A stretch of 7,874 bases of DNA, from positions 1 through 7,874 of the forward strand of contig JAUMCS010000058.1 of assembly GCA_032122355.1 (NCBI GenBank), read 5' to 3'. Within the stretch, counting starts at the first letter, position 1. Each line of letters starts with the position of its first letter. The notes under the pieces were generated by a model that worked only from the letters and a program-made list of their open reading frames with translations, had not been told where the DNA came from and searched no databases. The position numbers were made by a program, and so were the translations under genes. Positions 1-6,004 of the stretch are shown here, one piece after another. The DNA is from RFTU01 sp032122355 (GTDB lineage Bacteria; Pseudomonadota; Gammaproteobacteria; Burkholderiales; Burkholderiaceae_C).

Positions 1-5
1 TTCAT

Positions 6-116
6 CAGAATCACCGGTCACGATCCCAGAATCACCGGTCACGATCCCAGAATCCCTTCCGGTCACGTTCACCAGAATCAGCGGTCACGATCCCAGAATC
101 AGCGGTCACGTTGAAT
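6..116. repeat. Tandem 21-25 bp direct repeats, probable end of an IS21-type element
   Basis: Five copies of a unit starting CAGAATC begin at 6, 27, 48, 73 and 94; a sixth CAGAAT begins at 117. Units 1 and 2 are identical 21-mers with core CAGAATCACCGGTCACG. Units 4 and 5 carry CAGAATCAGCGGTCACG. Unit 3 (48-72) is a 25-nt variant containing CCGGTCACG. Tandem copies of a transposase-binding sequence at the termini are a known trait of the IS21 family, and the neighbouring reading frame stops being recognisable exactly where the repeats begin, so I infer an IS end with the element body to the left of the window. No transposase is visible here. Plasmid-like iterons are an alternative. The repeat is certain; its assignment is not. 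Confidence 0.6.
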
Positions 117-519
117 CAGAATACTCAGAGAAGTCAAAATCTTCCGGCGCATTCATAAACTGTTGAAAGACGTCATGAGGTGTCCGGTCACTAGTCAGAG
201 CGATCCGCATAAAAACGGCCGTTCCTGTAACAAACGGGCTGGGTTCCTCTAGCAAGAAATCATGCTTGTCGTCATGACTATATTGAAGTCCGTTTGCTTC
301 GATTTCAAAAAAGTCAAACATCCTTGAAGTGAAAAATACACCTTCTCCGCTGTGCCTACTTGGATCTGTCGTGAACTTCCCTTTTGAGAGCTCGAAAAGA
401 GCTTGTCGCTTATCAGCCAGATTCAAGGCTGCAGAAATCTTTTCGAAGATTCCAATACCGTTGTCGGCCACTACAAGGGTTAAATGTGTTTGATACAGGC
501 GCGTTCTTAATACACGCAA
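109..519 (-). pseudogene. Remnant of an ATP-binding (HATPase) protein, truncated at both ends
   Basis: The minus-strand frame encodes a fragment of a histidine-kinase-type ATPase domain. The G1-like box DNGIGIF is at fragment residues 19-25, and the stretch LFELSKGKFTTDPSRHSGEG (41-60) followed by VFFTSRMFD (61-69) includes the ATP lid/G2 region. This combination is typical of bacterial proteins that have an N-terminal region, a HATPase domain and a C-terminal STAS-like (DUF4325) domain. Here the N-box part is absent. The STAS-like half is also missing, because homology stops at about position 120 and the stop codon (106-108) lies inside the tandem repeats. The only available start at 519 is a TTG with no convincing ribosome-binding site, so this is not a believable gene start. 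I read it as a decayed fragment disrupted by an IS insertion on its 3' side. The family assignment comes from recalled motifs, not a search. Confidence 0.65.
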
Positions 520-591
520 AAAAATACCGCGACAAATTCCATCAATACCCAGCGGTACTGGCAGGTTACAGGGGGCTTGTACTTGCCAAAT

Positions 592-632
592 GTTTCCGGC
601 AAAATCCAGAAATCAGCAATTTTGCCGGAAAC
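592..632. repeat. Perfect 14-bp inverted repeat upstream of the nucleotidyltransferase gene
   Basis: GTTTCCGGCAAAAT at 592-605 is the exact reverse complement of ATTTTGCCGGAAAC at 619-632, with a 13-nt spacer. The right arm contains GGAA (627-630), the only Shine-Dalgarno-like sequence before the ATG at 636. As RNA, the stem would therefore mask the ribosome-binding site. As DNA, it could be an operator or the scar of a mobile element. There is no T-tract after it, so it is not a normal intrinsic terminator. Confidence 0.75.
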
Positions 633-635
633 TTT

Positions 636-1625
636 ATGAAGTTACTCTCTAATCAACAACGACTGCACCAAGTTAACACCGAACAGCTATTTGAAAACTA
701 TCGGGTTGCTTTGAGTCATGCATCGGCCTATGCCTACGGTATGCGCTGGAAAAAGGTGCGCAGTACCGAATATTTATTCAAAGATCGGGACCGGCGCGGA
801 AACGGTAAATCGCTGGGCCCCAGATCATCCCAAACCGAGGCACTATTGGCCGCCTTCACAGCAGGCCGAAGTACTGCATTAGACAGGCTGCAACAAATCA
901 CTGAAAAAATTCACGAGCAGGCCCGACTCAACAAAGCCTTAAGGCTCAATCGTATGCCGCGTGTGGTGGCCCGTATATTGCGGGAGCTTGATCGTGCGGG
1001 GCTCCATGATAGTTTTACAGTGATAGGCACTCAGGCTTTGTATGCTTACGAGGTTGTTGGAGGCGCGTATTTTTTAATGGAATTACTGGCTTCGGGTGAT
1101 GTCGATTTGCTATACGATGCCCGTCAAAAATTGACGGTCGTATCAGAAAAACTCGACGGCGAGGGGCTGTTAGGTTTGCTAAAAAAGGTGGATAAAACGT
1201 TTGAACCTATTCGTGAAAACAGCTACCGTGCTGCGAATGCGGGGCAGTTCATGGTGGATTTGGTGATGGCACCGCGTGAGATGAGTCAATCAACCCACAT
1301 CACGTTTGGCCAAGCGGATCTGGTGGCGGTGGAAGTGCCTGGTTTGCAATGGTTGTTAAACACGCCCAAACTAGAGGCTGTTGCGGTTGATGAAGACGGC
1401 TGGCCGGTACCCATGAGAGTGCCAGACCCGCGAGCGTTTGCTTTACACAAGGCTTGGTTATCTCGGTTACCTGGGCGAGAGCCACTTAAAAAGCCACGTG
1501 ACCTAGAGCAGGCTCAGGCTGTCGCCAAACTCGTGCGGGCTGAAATGCCTCAGTTTTCTTTTGACACCACCTTAACGGCACTGCATGGCGATGTGCGCAA
1601 GGCGCTTGAGTTGCTGAGTGTTTAG
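636..1625 (+). CDS. GSU2403-family nucleotidyltransferase-fold protein
   Basis: The gene encodes a 329-residue protein that I recognise as the GSU2403-type nucleotidyltransferase fold (Pfam NTP_transf_8), a family without an established substrate. The core shows GTQALYAYE (131-139) followed by SGDVDLLYDAR (153-163), whose D155 and D157 fit the metal-binding Asp pair of the fold. A third conserved block is VDLVMAP (207-213), and PDPRAFALHKAW (263-274) lies near the C-terminus. The N-terminal 100 residues, with KKVRSTEYLFKDR, match the family's usual leader region. The open frame runs upstream to 384, but that part is antisense to the ATPase remnant and does not resemble the family. ATG 636 gives the normal family length and has a weak GGAA at 627-630. 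The gene ends 100 nt before hipB on the same strand. A role as a toxin or defence enzyme would be inference from its neighbourhood only. Confidence 0.8.
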   Translation: MKLLSNQQRLHQVNTEQLFENYRVALSHASAYAYGMRWKKVRSTEYLFKDRDRRGNGKSLGPRSSQTEALLAAFTAGRSTALDRLQQITEKIHEQARLNKALRLNRMPRVVARILRELDRAGLHDSFTVIGTQALYAYEVVGGAYFLMELLASGDVDLLYDARQKLTVVSEKLDGEGLLGLLKKVDKTFEPIRENSYRAANAGQFMVDLVMAPREMSQSTHITFGQADLVAVEVPGLQWLLNTPKLEAVAVDEDGWPVPMRVPDPRAFALHKAWLSRLPGREPLKKPRDLEQAQAVAKLVRAEMPQFSFDTTLTALHGDVRKALELLSV

Positions 1626-1687
1626 TGGCGGTTCAATGCAACAAGGTTAACTACTCTAGGAATTTAAAATAAACACTCATATAAGCG

Positions 1688-1724
1688 TTGCAAAAAACTT
1701 TAAACTTACATAAAATGCGTTTTA
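1688..1724 (+). promoter_or_regulatory. hipBA promoter with overlapping palindrome
   Basis: TTGCAA (1688-1693) and TAAAAT (1711-1716) are separated by exactly 17 nt, a good sigma70 arrangement. The predicted transcript start is near 1723, within a few bases of the hipB ATG at 1726, and there is no Shine-Dalgarno, so the mRNA may be leaderless. The -10 region is part of a small palindrome, TAAAA-TGCG-TTTTA (1711-1724). That is a plausible HipB operator because antitoxins of this family repress their own promoter. The operator role is inference; the classical E. coli TATCC-N8-GGATA operator is not present. Confidence 0.55.
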
Positions 1725-1725
1725 A

Positions 1726-2061
1726 ATGAAATTCTTATCCCCAACACCATTGCCAGTTGAGCGCAGCCTGACCCGACTTGGTCAGGCCATTTCGCTGGCG
1801 CGTCGGCGCAGACACCTCACACAGGAAGATCTTGCGGAACGAATTGGCGCATCTGCCCACACTGTGCGGCGAATGGAGTCTGGCCATCCTGGCACTGCCA
1901 TGGTTCACCTCGCCAGGGCCTTGCAGGTGTTTGGTGAGCTGGACAAACTCAATCAGTTGCTTGACACGCCTCAGGACACCATAGGTCTGACGTTAATGAA
2001 TGAAAAGTTGCCCCAGCGCGTGCGCAAGTCTCGCAAATCACCAGAATCCGGAGCGTTCTGA
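1726..2061 (+). CDS. hipB: HipB-type antitoxin, XRE-family HTH transcriptional regulator
   Basis: The 111-residue protein has a Cro/C1-type helix-turn-helix at about residues 16-72 (LGQAISLARRRRHLTQEDLA, then ERIGASAHTVRRMESG). It is followed by a linker and a basic C-terminal tail rich in R and K (residues 94-106). In the family, this protein binds HipA, neutralises the kinase and represses the operon. The stop TGA at 2059-2061 overlaps the hipA ATG by one base, the usual translationally coupled antitoxin-toxin arrangement. ATG 1726 is the first start in the frame and lies directly after the promoter with no ribosome-binding site. An internal start is possible, but the next ATG is inside the HTH (M50). 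Identity as HipB rests on the HTH plus the adjacent HipA. Confidence 0.87.
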   Translation: MKFLSPTPLPVERSLTRLGQAISLARRRRHLTQEDLAERIGASAHTVRRMESGHPGTAMVHLARALQVFGELDKLNQLLDTPQDTIGLTLMNEKLPQRVRKSRKSPESGAF

Positions 2062-3341
2062 TGGCCATAAAACCTGCTACCAGACCAGCCCCCACACGCA
2101 CCCAGATGGCTGTGTTTCTGGGCCAGTCTGAAAAGCCGCTGGGGCGACTCATCTTCGTCAAAGACGGTCAAAGGGAGTTTTCTCAGTTCGCCTATCGCGA
2201 CGAATGGCTGGCAGATGCGCAGTTCTTTGATGTCTCACCTGACCTCAACCGCCAAAGCGGCTACCAACTTCGCAAGCCACCCACCAAGAATGACTCTTGC
2301 TTCTTCTTGGCCTTGGCCGATACCGAACCGGATGCGTGGGGGCGGCGGGTCATCGCACGCGCACATGCAAAGGCTCGTGCTAAAGATCCGACACTAGGCC
2401 CGCTAACCGAAGCGGACTATCTCGCTTGCGTAGATGATTTCAGCCGAGTGGGCGCACTGCGGTTGCAAAATGAGGGTGGCCACTACCTGCGCAGGGTGGC
2501 CGGTGGCGCGCGTTCAACCCCAGCTTTCTTTGAATTGGAAAAAATCCTTCTTGCCTCTCGTGCGGTGGAAGTCAGTAATGAAACGGCCGAAGACTTGGCC
2601 TACCTTCAGGGCAAAGGTACATCCCTTGGGGGGATGCGGCCCAAATGCACCATCTTGGATGCAGATGGCGTGTTGTCTCTGGGTAAATTTCCCAGCGTGA
2701 ACGATGAGCGTGCTGTTACTCGTGCTGAAGTGCTCGCATTGCGGTTAGCACAGCTGGCAGGCATTGATGGTGCGCAAGCGCGTATCGTCATGGTTCAGGG
2801 TCAGCCGGTTGCCATGATTCGGCGTTTTGACCGCACGCCTGAACAAAACCGCATCCCCTACATCTCAGGTGCAACGCTGTTGCAAGCTAACCGAGACGAT
2901 GAGCATTCCTACGCAGAAATCATTGATGTGATGCGCTCAAAATGTGCGAACTTCGTTGCTGATGCCAGACAGTTGTGGCGACGGTTGGTGTTCAACCACC
3001 TGATCACGAACGTGGATGATCACCTGCAGAACATGGGCTTTCTGTACAGCGGCAACAACCAATGGCGGCTGGCCCCTGCATTTGATCTAAACCCTTTTCC
3101 CAACAAGGACCCTGAATCTAAAACCTGGCTGAGTGAAGACAGCGGCCCCATCACCTCTATCCAACAACTACTGGATCAAGCTGCCCGTTTTGAGTTGTCT
3201 TCGGTACAAGCCCAAACCATCCTTGAAGAAGTGGCTGCGGCGGTCAAGCGCTGGAAAGATGTAGCTGCGTCCACAGATGTTGGGCTGCAGCCCCATGAGC
3301 TGAATGATTTCAGGCCCGCTTTTGAGAGTCGCATCAAATAG
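2061..3341 (+). CDS. hipA: HipA-type serine/threonine kinase toxin
   Basis: A 426-residue HipA-like kinase, the toxin of a type II toxin-antitoxin module. Family members phosphorylate translation targets such as glutamyl-tRNA synthetase and induce dormancy; the target here is unknown. The N-subdomain (about 14-110, Couple_hipA) includes LADTEPDAWGRR (85-96). The glycine-rich loop GTSLGGMRPK (186-195) is followed by the nucleotide-binding lysine K209 in LGKFPS. The catalytic segment is NHLITNVDDHLQNMGF (312-327), with D319 as the likely catalytic Asp, and the metal-binding D342 lies in LAPAFDLNPFP (337-347). All core kinase residues appear intact, so the toxin is probably functional. S188 in the Gly-rich loop is a candidate inactivating autophosphorylation site by analogy. 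The start has GGAG at 2050-2053, 7 nt from the ATG. The 3' end converges on nnr with a 10-nt gap and no visible terminator. Confidence 0.93.
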   Translation: MAIKPATRPAPTRTQMAVFLGQSEKPLGRLIFVKDGQREFSQFAYRDEWLADAQFFDVSPDLNRQSGYQLRKPPTKNDSCFFLALADTEPDAWGRRVIARAHAKARAKDPTLGPLTEADYLACVDDFSRVGALRLQNEGGHYLRRVAGGARSTPAFFELEKILLASRAVEVSNETAEDLAYLQGKGTSLGGMRPKCTILDADGVLSLGKFPSVNDERAVTRAEVLALRLAQLAGIDGAQARIVMVQGQPVAMIRRFDRTPEQNRIPYISGATLLQANRDDEHSYAEIIDVMRSKCANFVADARQLWRRLVFNHLITNVDDHLQNMGFLYSGNNQWRLAPAFDLNPFPNKDPESKTWLSEDSGPITSIQQLLDQAARFELSSVQAQTILEEVAAAVKRWKDVAASTDVGLQPHELNDFRPAFESRIK

Positions 3342-3342
3342 C

Positions 3343-3355
3343 TTGAGGGTTTTAA
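3343..3355 (+). repeat. Inverted repeat copy 1 at the nnr 3' end
   Basis: TTGAGGGTTTTAA lies just after the hipA stop codon and overlaps the nnr stop codon (3352-3354). It is the exact reverse complement of 4893-4905. It contains the same GAGGG that serves as the nnr Shine-Dalgarno at the other end. Confidence 0.7.
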
Positions 3356-4893
3356 GTGCAGCTACGAGTTTTGGATTGCCCTTGGGATTGTCTAGAAAAG
3401 TCCGCTAACACCTGCGCCATGCGCCCATGCAAATCACTGGCCAGGACCGGATTAGGCAAATGCTGTTCGGCATCAGCCTCGACTGCTGTGCCATGTAAAT
3501 ACACACACGCCCGCACCAATCTATGCACATCCACACCAGCCCCCCTCTGTGCCCAAGCTCCCCCAACCCAGCCGGCCAACACATCGCCGGTACCCGCTGT
3601 CGCTAATCTGGCATTACCTGTGGGGTTGATACTCGGTAACTGGCCAGGGCTGGCCACCACCGTACCCGAACCCTTCAAGGCCACCGTACATTGGCACTCA
3701 TCGGCCAACTGCTGAGCATAAGCCAGACGCTGATTTTGCACCTCATCTACAGTTACCCCCAATAAGCGTGCGGCTTCCAGCGGATGCGGAGTCAATACCG
3801 TGAATTGGCCTTTTGAGCGGCGCACCGCCAGCAACTTTTGCCATTCACGGCTTTGTGCCAAACCGTTCAAAGCATCGGCATCCAATACCAAAGGGGATGA
3901 GCATTGCAGTGCCTGCACCATGTAATCTTGCACCACCCTGCCACCCCCGCACCCCATCACCGTGACCACGGCTGCATCATGCGCCTTTTCCAACCAATCG
4001 GCGGGTGTGCGCAACATCAATTCAGGCGTAACAGCCACGCCCCCCTGCGGCCCCAGCAAAGCCAAATACACTCGCCCAGCACCCGCACTGAGCGCACTGT
4101 GCGCAGCCAAAATAGCCGCACCATTCATACCCTGCGCCCCACCCAGCAACCACACATCACCAAACGTACCCTTGTGCACCGCATGGGGTAATTCATGCCC
4201 CGCACCATGGGTACGCCCCAGCAAAGCCAAACACCCCCGCCCGGGCAATTCAGCTGCCGGCTTCCACTCACTGCAGAGCCAATCAGGAGGATGGTGCACC
4301 CAAACCCGCCCCACATAATCTCGCCCCTGATGCGTCCAAAGCCCCGGACTTGGGGCTAGCCAGCAAAGCGTATCATCAGCCCGCAAGCAGCCCACGCGGC
4401 TAATAGCCCCCGTATCGGCATCCAACCCCGCAGGCACCTGAAGTGCCAGTACCCGACAAGCACCGTAGCGTTGTTGTACCGCATGCACCCAATGCAGCGC
4501 CCGCTGCACGGTGTCTTCATGCAAAGGGCGGCCCTTCCAACTGCACAGCGCATCCACGACCAAGCTGATGGGCGCCAGCGGGGGCTCATGCTCAGTTGGC
4601 TGAGCTTCGGCGTGCGACACCTTCCACACCCGCACGGATCGGCCACTTGCCTGGAGAATTTCCGCCACAGCCAAGGCCTCAGGCGTGGGATTGACCGCAT
4701 CCACCATCAATATAATGGGGCCTGCACTGGGGTTGATGGCCAGAATCAAACGCACTAATGCCTGTGCACAGGCCTGCACGCACTGCGCATCCTGCCCCTG
4801 CCGCTGAGCCCCAAAGCGCACGCCTTGAATTTCACCATGACTGACCAGCCAAGCGGGCGACAACGCACCATGTATTAGCGTAGGTTTGCTCAT
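3352..4893 (-). CDS. nnr: Bifunctional NAD(P)HX repair protein: intact ADP-dependent dehydratase, degenerate epimerase domain
   Basis: This 513-residue protein has the YjeF_N-YjeF_C architecture, which repairs hydrated NADH and NADPH in the cytosol. The C-terminal dehydratase half (about 240-505) has HKGTFGDVWLLGGAQGMNGA (240-259), LDADALNGLA (337-346), TPHPLEAARLLG (368-379) and LKGSGTVV (406-413). It also has NARLATAGTGDVLAGW (427-442), with the catalytic Asp D437. It looks active. The N-terminal epimerase half is abnormal. In a gap-free alignment with the usual IVLVLxGxGNNGGDG block, NNGGDG reads NPTPEA (68-73), and the later DxPSG motif reads QVPAG (152-156). D114 in VVDAL is kept. The start is ATG 4893: the minus strand reads GAGGG five bases upstream, whereas a TTG at 4905 would lack a site. 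The gene is convergent with hipA and divergent from rpsB. It is also called yjeF or nnrDE. Confidence 0.92.
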   Translation of the reverse strand: MSKPTLIHGALSPAWLVSHGEIQGVRFGAQRQGQDAQCVQACAQALVRLILAINPSAGPIILMVDAVNPTPEALAVAEILQASGRSVRVWKVSHAEAQPTEHEPPLAPISLVVDALCSWKGRPLHEDTVQRALHWVHAVQQRYGACRVLALQVPAGLDADTGAISRVGCLRADDTLCWLAPSPGLWTHQGRDYVGRVWVHHPPDWLCSEWKPAAELPGRGCLALLGRTHGAGHELPHAVHKGTFGDVWLLGGAQGMNGAAILAAHSALSAGAGRVYLALLGPQGGVAVTPELMLRTPADWLEKAHDAAVVTVMGCGGGRVVQDYMVQALQCSSPLVLDADALNGLAQSREWQKLLAVRRSKGQFTVLTPHPLEAARLLGVTVDEVQNQRLAYAQQLADECQCTVALKGSGTVVASPGQLPSINPTGNARLATAGTGDVLAGWVGGAWAQRGAGVDVHRLVRACVYLHGTAVEADAEQHLPNPVLASDLHGRMAQVLADFSRQSQGQSKTRSCT

Positions 4894-4905
4894 TAAAACC
4901 CTCAA
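4893..4905 (-). repeat. Inverted repeat copy 2, containing the nnr ribosome-binding site
   Basis: On the minus strand this reads TTGAGGGTTTTAA, in which GAGGG is the Shine-Dalgarno and the final A is the first base of the nnr ATG. It matches 3343-3355 at 13 of 13 positions in inverted orientation, so the pair brackets the whole nnr gene. Confidence 0.7.
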
Positions 4906-4942
4906 AAAACCAAATTTTGCAGCAAAAAGTAGATCACCAAAT

Positions 4943-4950
4943 GCTAGAAT
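4943..4950 (+). promoter_or_regulatory. Candidate rpsB operon promoter (extended -10)
   Basis: TGCTAGAAT (4942-4950) fits an extended -10 element (TG-N-TAGAAT). The sequence 17 nt upstream (GCAAAA, 4922-4927) is a poor -35, which is common for extended -10 promoters. The predicted start is near 4957, giving an rpsB leader of about 187 nt. It is the best candidate in the nnr-rpsB gap, but another promoter cannot be excluded. Confidence 0.45.
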
Positions 4951-4954
4951 GTAG

Positions 4955-5143
4955 GGCTACTTCTGAGTAATGTCACCAGTCCATCTAACCCATGACAGGT
5001 GCACTCACTCAGAAGCCAATCGCAAATCGGCTCAACCTAAGGTGTTTCGCCTGCATCGGCCCTCAATCCCTAAACGGACTTGAATCAGCTGAAGGCAAGT
5101 GAAATTCTAGGCCGATTTTAGAACCAACCTTCTAGGAGAAATC
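4955..5143 (+). promoter_or_regulatory. Structured rpsB 5' leader, candidate S2 autoregulatory region
   Basis: The leader opens with a stem, CTTCTGAGT (4960-4968) with ACTCAGAAG (5007-5015). Inside it, CACC (4974-4977) can pair with GGTG (4998-5001), or alternatively TGTCA (4971-4975) with TGACA (4993-4997). Near the start codon, the element GGCCGATTT (5110-5118) can pair with either of two upstream segments: AAATCGGC (5024-5031, 8 bp) or ATCGGCC (5055-5061, 7 bp). A third local option is TTCTA (5105-5109) with TAGAA (5119-5123), and that TAGAA can also pair with TTCTA at 5130-5134, next to the AGGAG Shine-Dalgarno (5134-5138). Ribosomal protein S2 is known to repress rpsB translation through its leader in gammaproteobacteria. 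That this leader does the same is inference. Confidence 0.45.
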
Positions 5144-5899
5144 ATGACTGTATCTATGCGCGAAATGCTGGAAGCCGGCGTCCATTTTGGCCACCAAACC
5201 CGCTTCTGGAACCCCAAGATGGCCCCTTTCATCTACGGCCATCGCAACAAAATTCACATCATCAACTTAGAAAAAACGCTGCCTTTATTCAATGATGGCC
5301 TGAAGTTTATTCGTCAAATTGCGGCACGTCGCGGCACCATTTTATTGGTGGGCACCAAGCGCCAAGCCCGTGAAGTCATTGCCGCCGAGGCACTTCGTGC
5401 AGGCATGCCTTATGTTGATCAACGTTGGTTGGGCGGCATGTTAACCAACTTCAAAACCGTTAAGGGTTCGCTCAAAAAGCTCAAAGATATGCAAGCCCAA
5501 GTCGAAGCGGGCACACAGCCTTCCATCAAAAAAGAAGCCTTGCTGTTCCAACGTGACATCGCCAAGCTTGAAAAGGACATCGGCGGCATTTCCGATATGA
5601 CTGCACTGCCCGATGCCATTTTTGTGATTGACGTGGGCTATCACAAAATCGCCATTCAAGAAGCCAACAAGCTGGGCATCCCCGTCATTGGTGTGGTGGA
5701 TACCAACCACTCACCTGAAGGCATTACCCATGTCATTCCTGGCAACGATGACTCCGCCAAAGCCGTTGAGCTCTACGCTCGCGCCGTGGCCGATGCCATC
5801 CTGGAAGGCAAAGCCAACGCAGTACAAGAGCTGGTCGAAGCTGTTGCTGCCGACCAAGGCGATGAGTTTGTAGAAGTCGAAACCGAGCAATCGGCCTAA
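5144..5899 (+). CDS. rpsB: 30S ribosomal protein S2
   Basis: The 251-residue protein is full length for bacterial S2, which sits between the head and body of the 30S subunit and is needed for S1 binding. The signature GVHFGHQTRFWNPKMAPFIY (12-31) leads into GHRNKIHIINLEKTL (32-46). It is followed by VGTKRQAREVI (69-79), DQRWLGGMLTNFKT (92-105), and PDAIFVIDVGYHKIAIQEAN (156-175). The last signature is IPVIGVVDTNHSPEGITHVI (179-198). The C-terminal tail (about 225-251) is acidic. ATG 5144 has AGGAG at 5134-5138. It is the first gene of the rpsB-tsf-pyrH-frr operon. The 140-nt gap to tsf contains a terminator-like hairpin, so S2 and EF-Ts levels can be uncoupled. Confidence 0.98.
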   Translation: MTVSMREMLEAGVHFGHQTRFWNPKMAPFIYGHRNKIHIINLEKTLPLFNDGLKFIRQIAARRGTILLVGTKRQAREVIAAEALRAGMPYVDQRWLGGMLTNFKTVKGSLKKLKDMQAQVEAGTQPSIKKEALLFQRDIAKLEKDIGGISDMTALPDAIFVIDVGYHKIAIQEANKLGIPVIGVVDTNHSPEGITHVIPGNDDSAKAVELYARAVADAILEGKANAVQELVEAVAADQGDEFVEVETEQSA

Positions 5900-5939
5900 C
5901 TTCAATCAACCACTCAAACGCTATTGCGCTATTGATATA

Positions 5940-6004
5940 CCCCATTTGTTGAATTGCTTGGCTCCATGCCAAGCGTCAAACAACACCACAAAAAACCAAT
6001 GGGG
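5940..6004 (+). promoter_or_regulatory. Candidate antiterminator fold in the rpsB-tsf gap
   Basis: CCCCATT (5940-5946) is identical to the 3' arm of the following terminator and is the exact complement of AATGGGG (5998-6004), the terminator's 5' side. Pairing of these 7 nt would prevent the terminator from forming. Between the arms lies an independent 7-bp hairpin, GCTTGGC-TCCAT-GCCAAGC (5956-5974). TTTG (5945-5948) and CAAA (5977-5980) offer a further, weaker helix. The complementarity is seen directly; a regulatory role is inference. Confidence 0.4.

Noticed and set aside
1..116. CRISPR array
   Set aside because: The units are contiguous tandem repeats without unique spacers, and no cas gene is visible.
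184..191. CCGGTCAC inside the ATPase fragment as another repeat unit
   Set aside because: Only 8 nt match, it is out of phase with the array, and it encodes residues that fit the protein family.
384..635. Upstream in-frame extension of the nucleotidyltransferase to 384, adding 84 residues
   Set aside because: This part is antisense to the recognisable ATPase fragment and unlike the family. ATG 636 gives the expected length and N-terminus.
657..667. CGACTGCACCA, resembling the terminal sequence of Tn402/Tn5053-type transposons
   Set aside because: It is only 11 nt, lies inside the coding sequence of the nucleotidyltransferase N-terminus, and has no partner end in the window.
3356..3715. Plus-strand frame starting GTG at 3356 behind the repeated GAGGG
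   Set aside because: It is entirely antisense to the conserved dehydratase domain of nnr, and its translation resembles no known protein.
3962..4318. Long plus-strand open frames within nnr
   Set aside because: These are shadows of the nnr reading frame, with no ribosome-binding site and no recognisable motifs.
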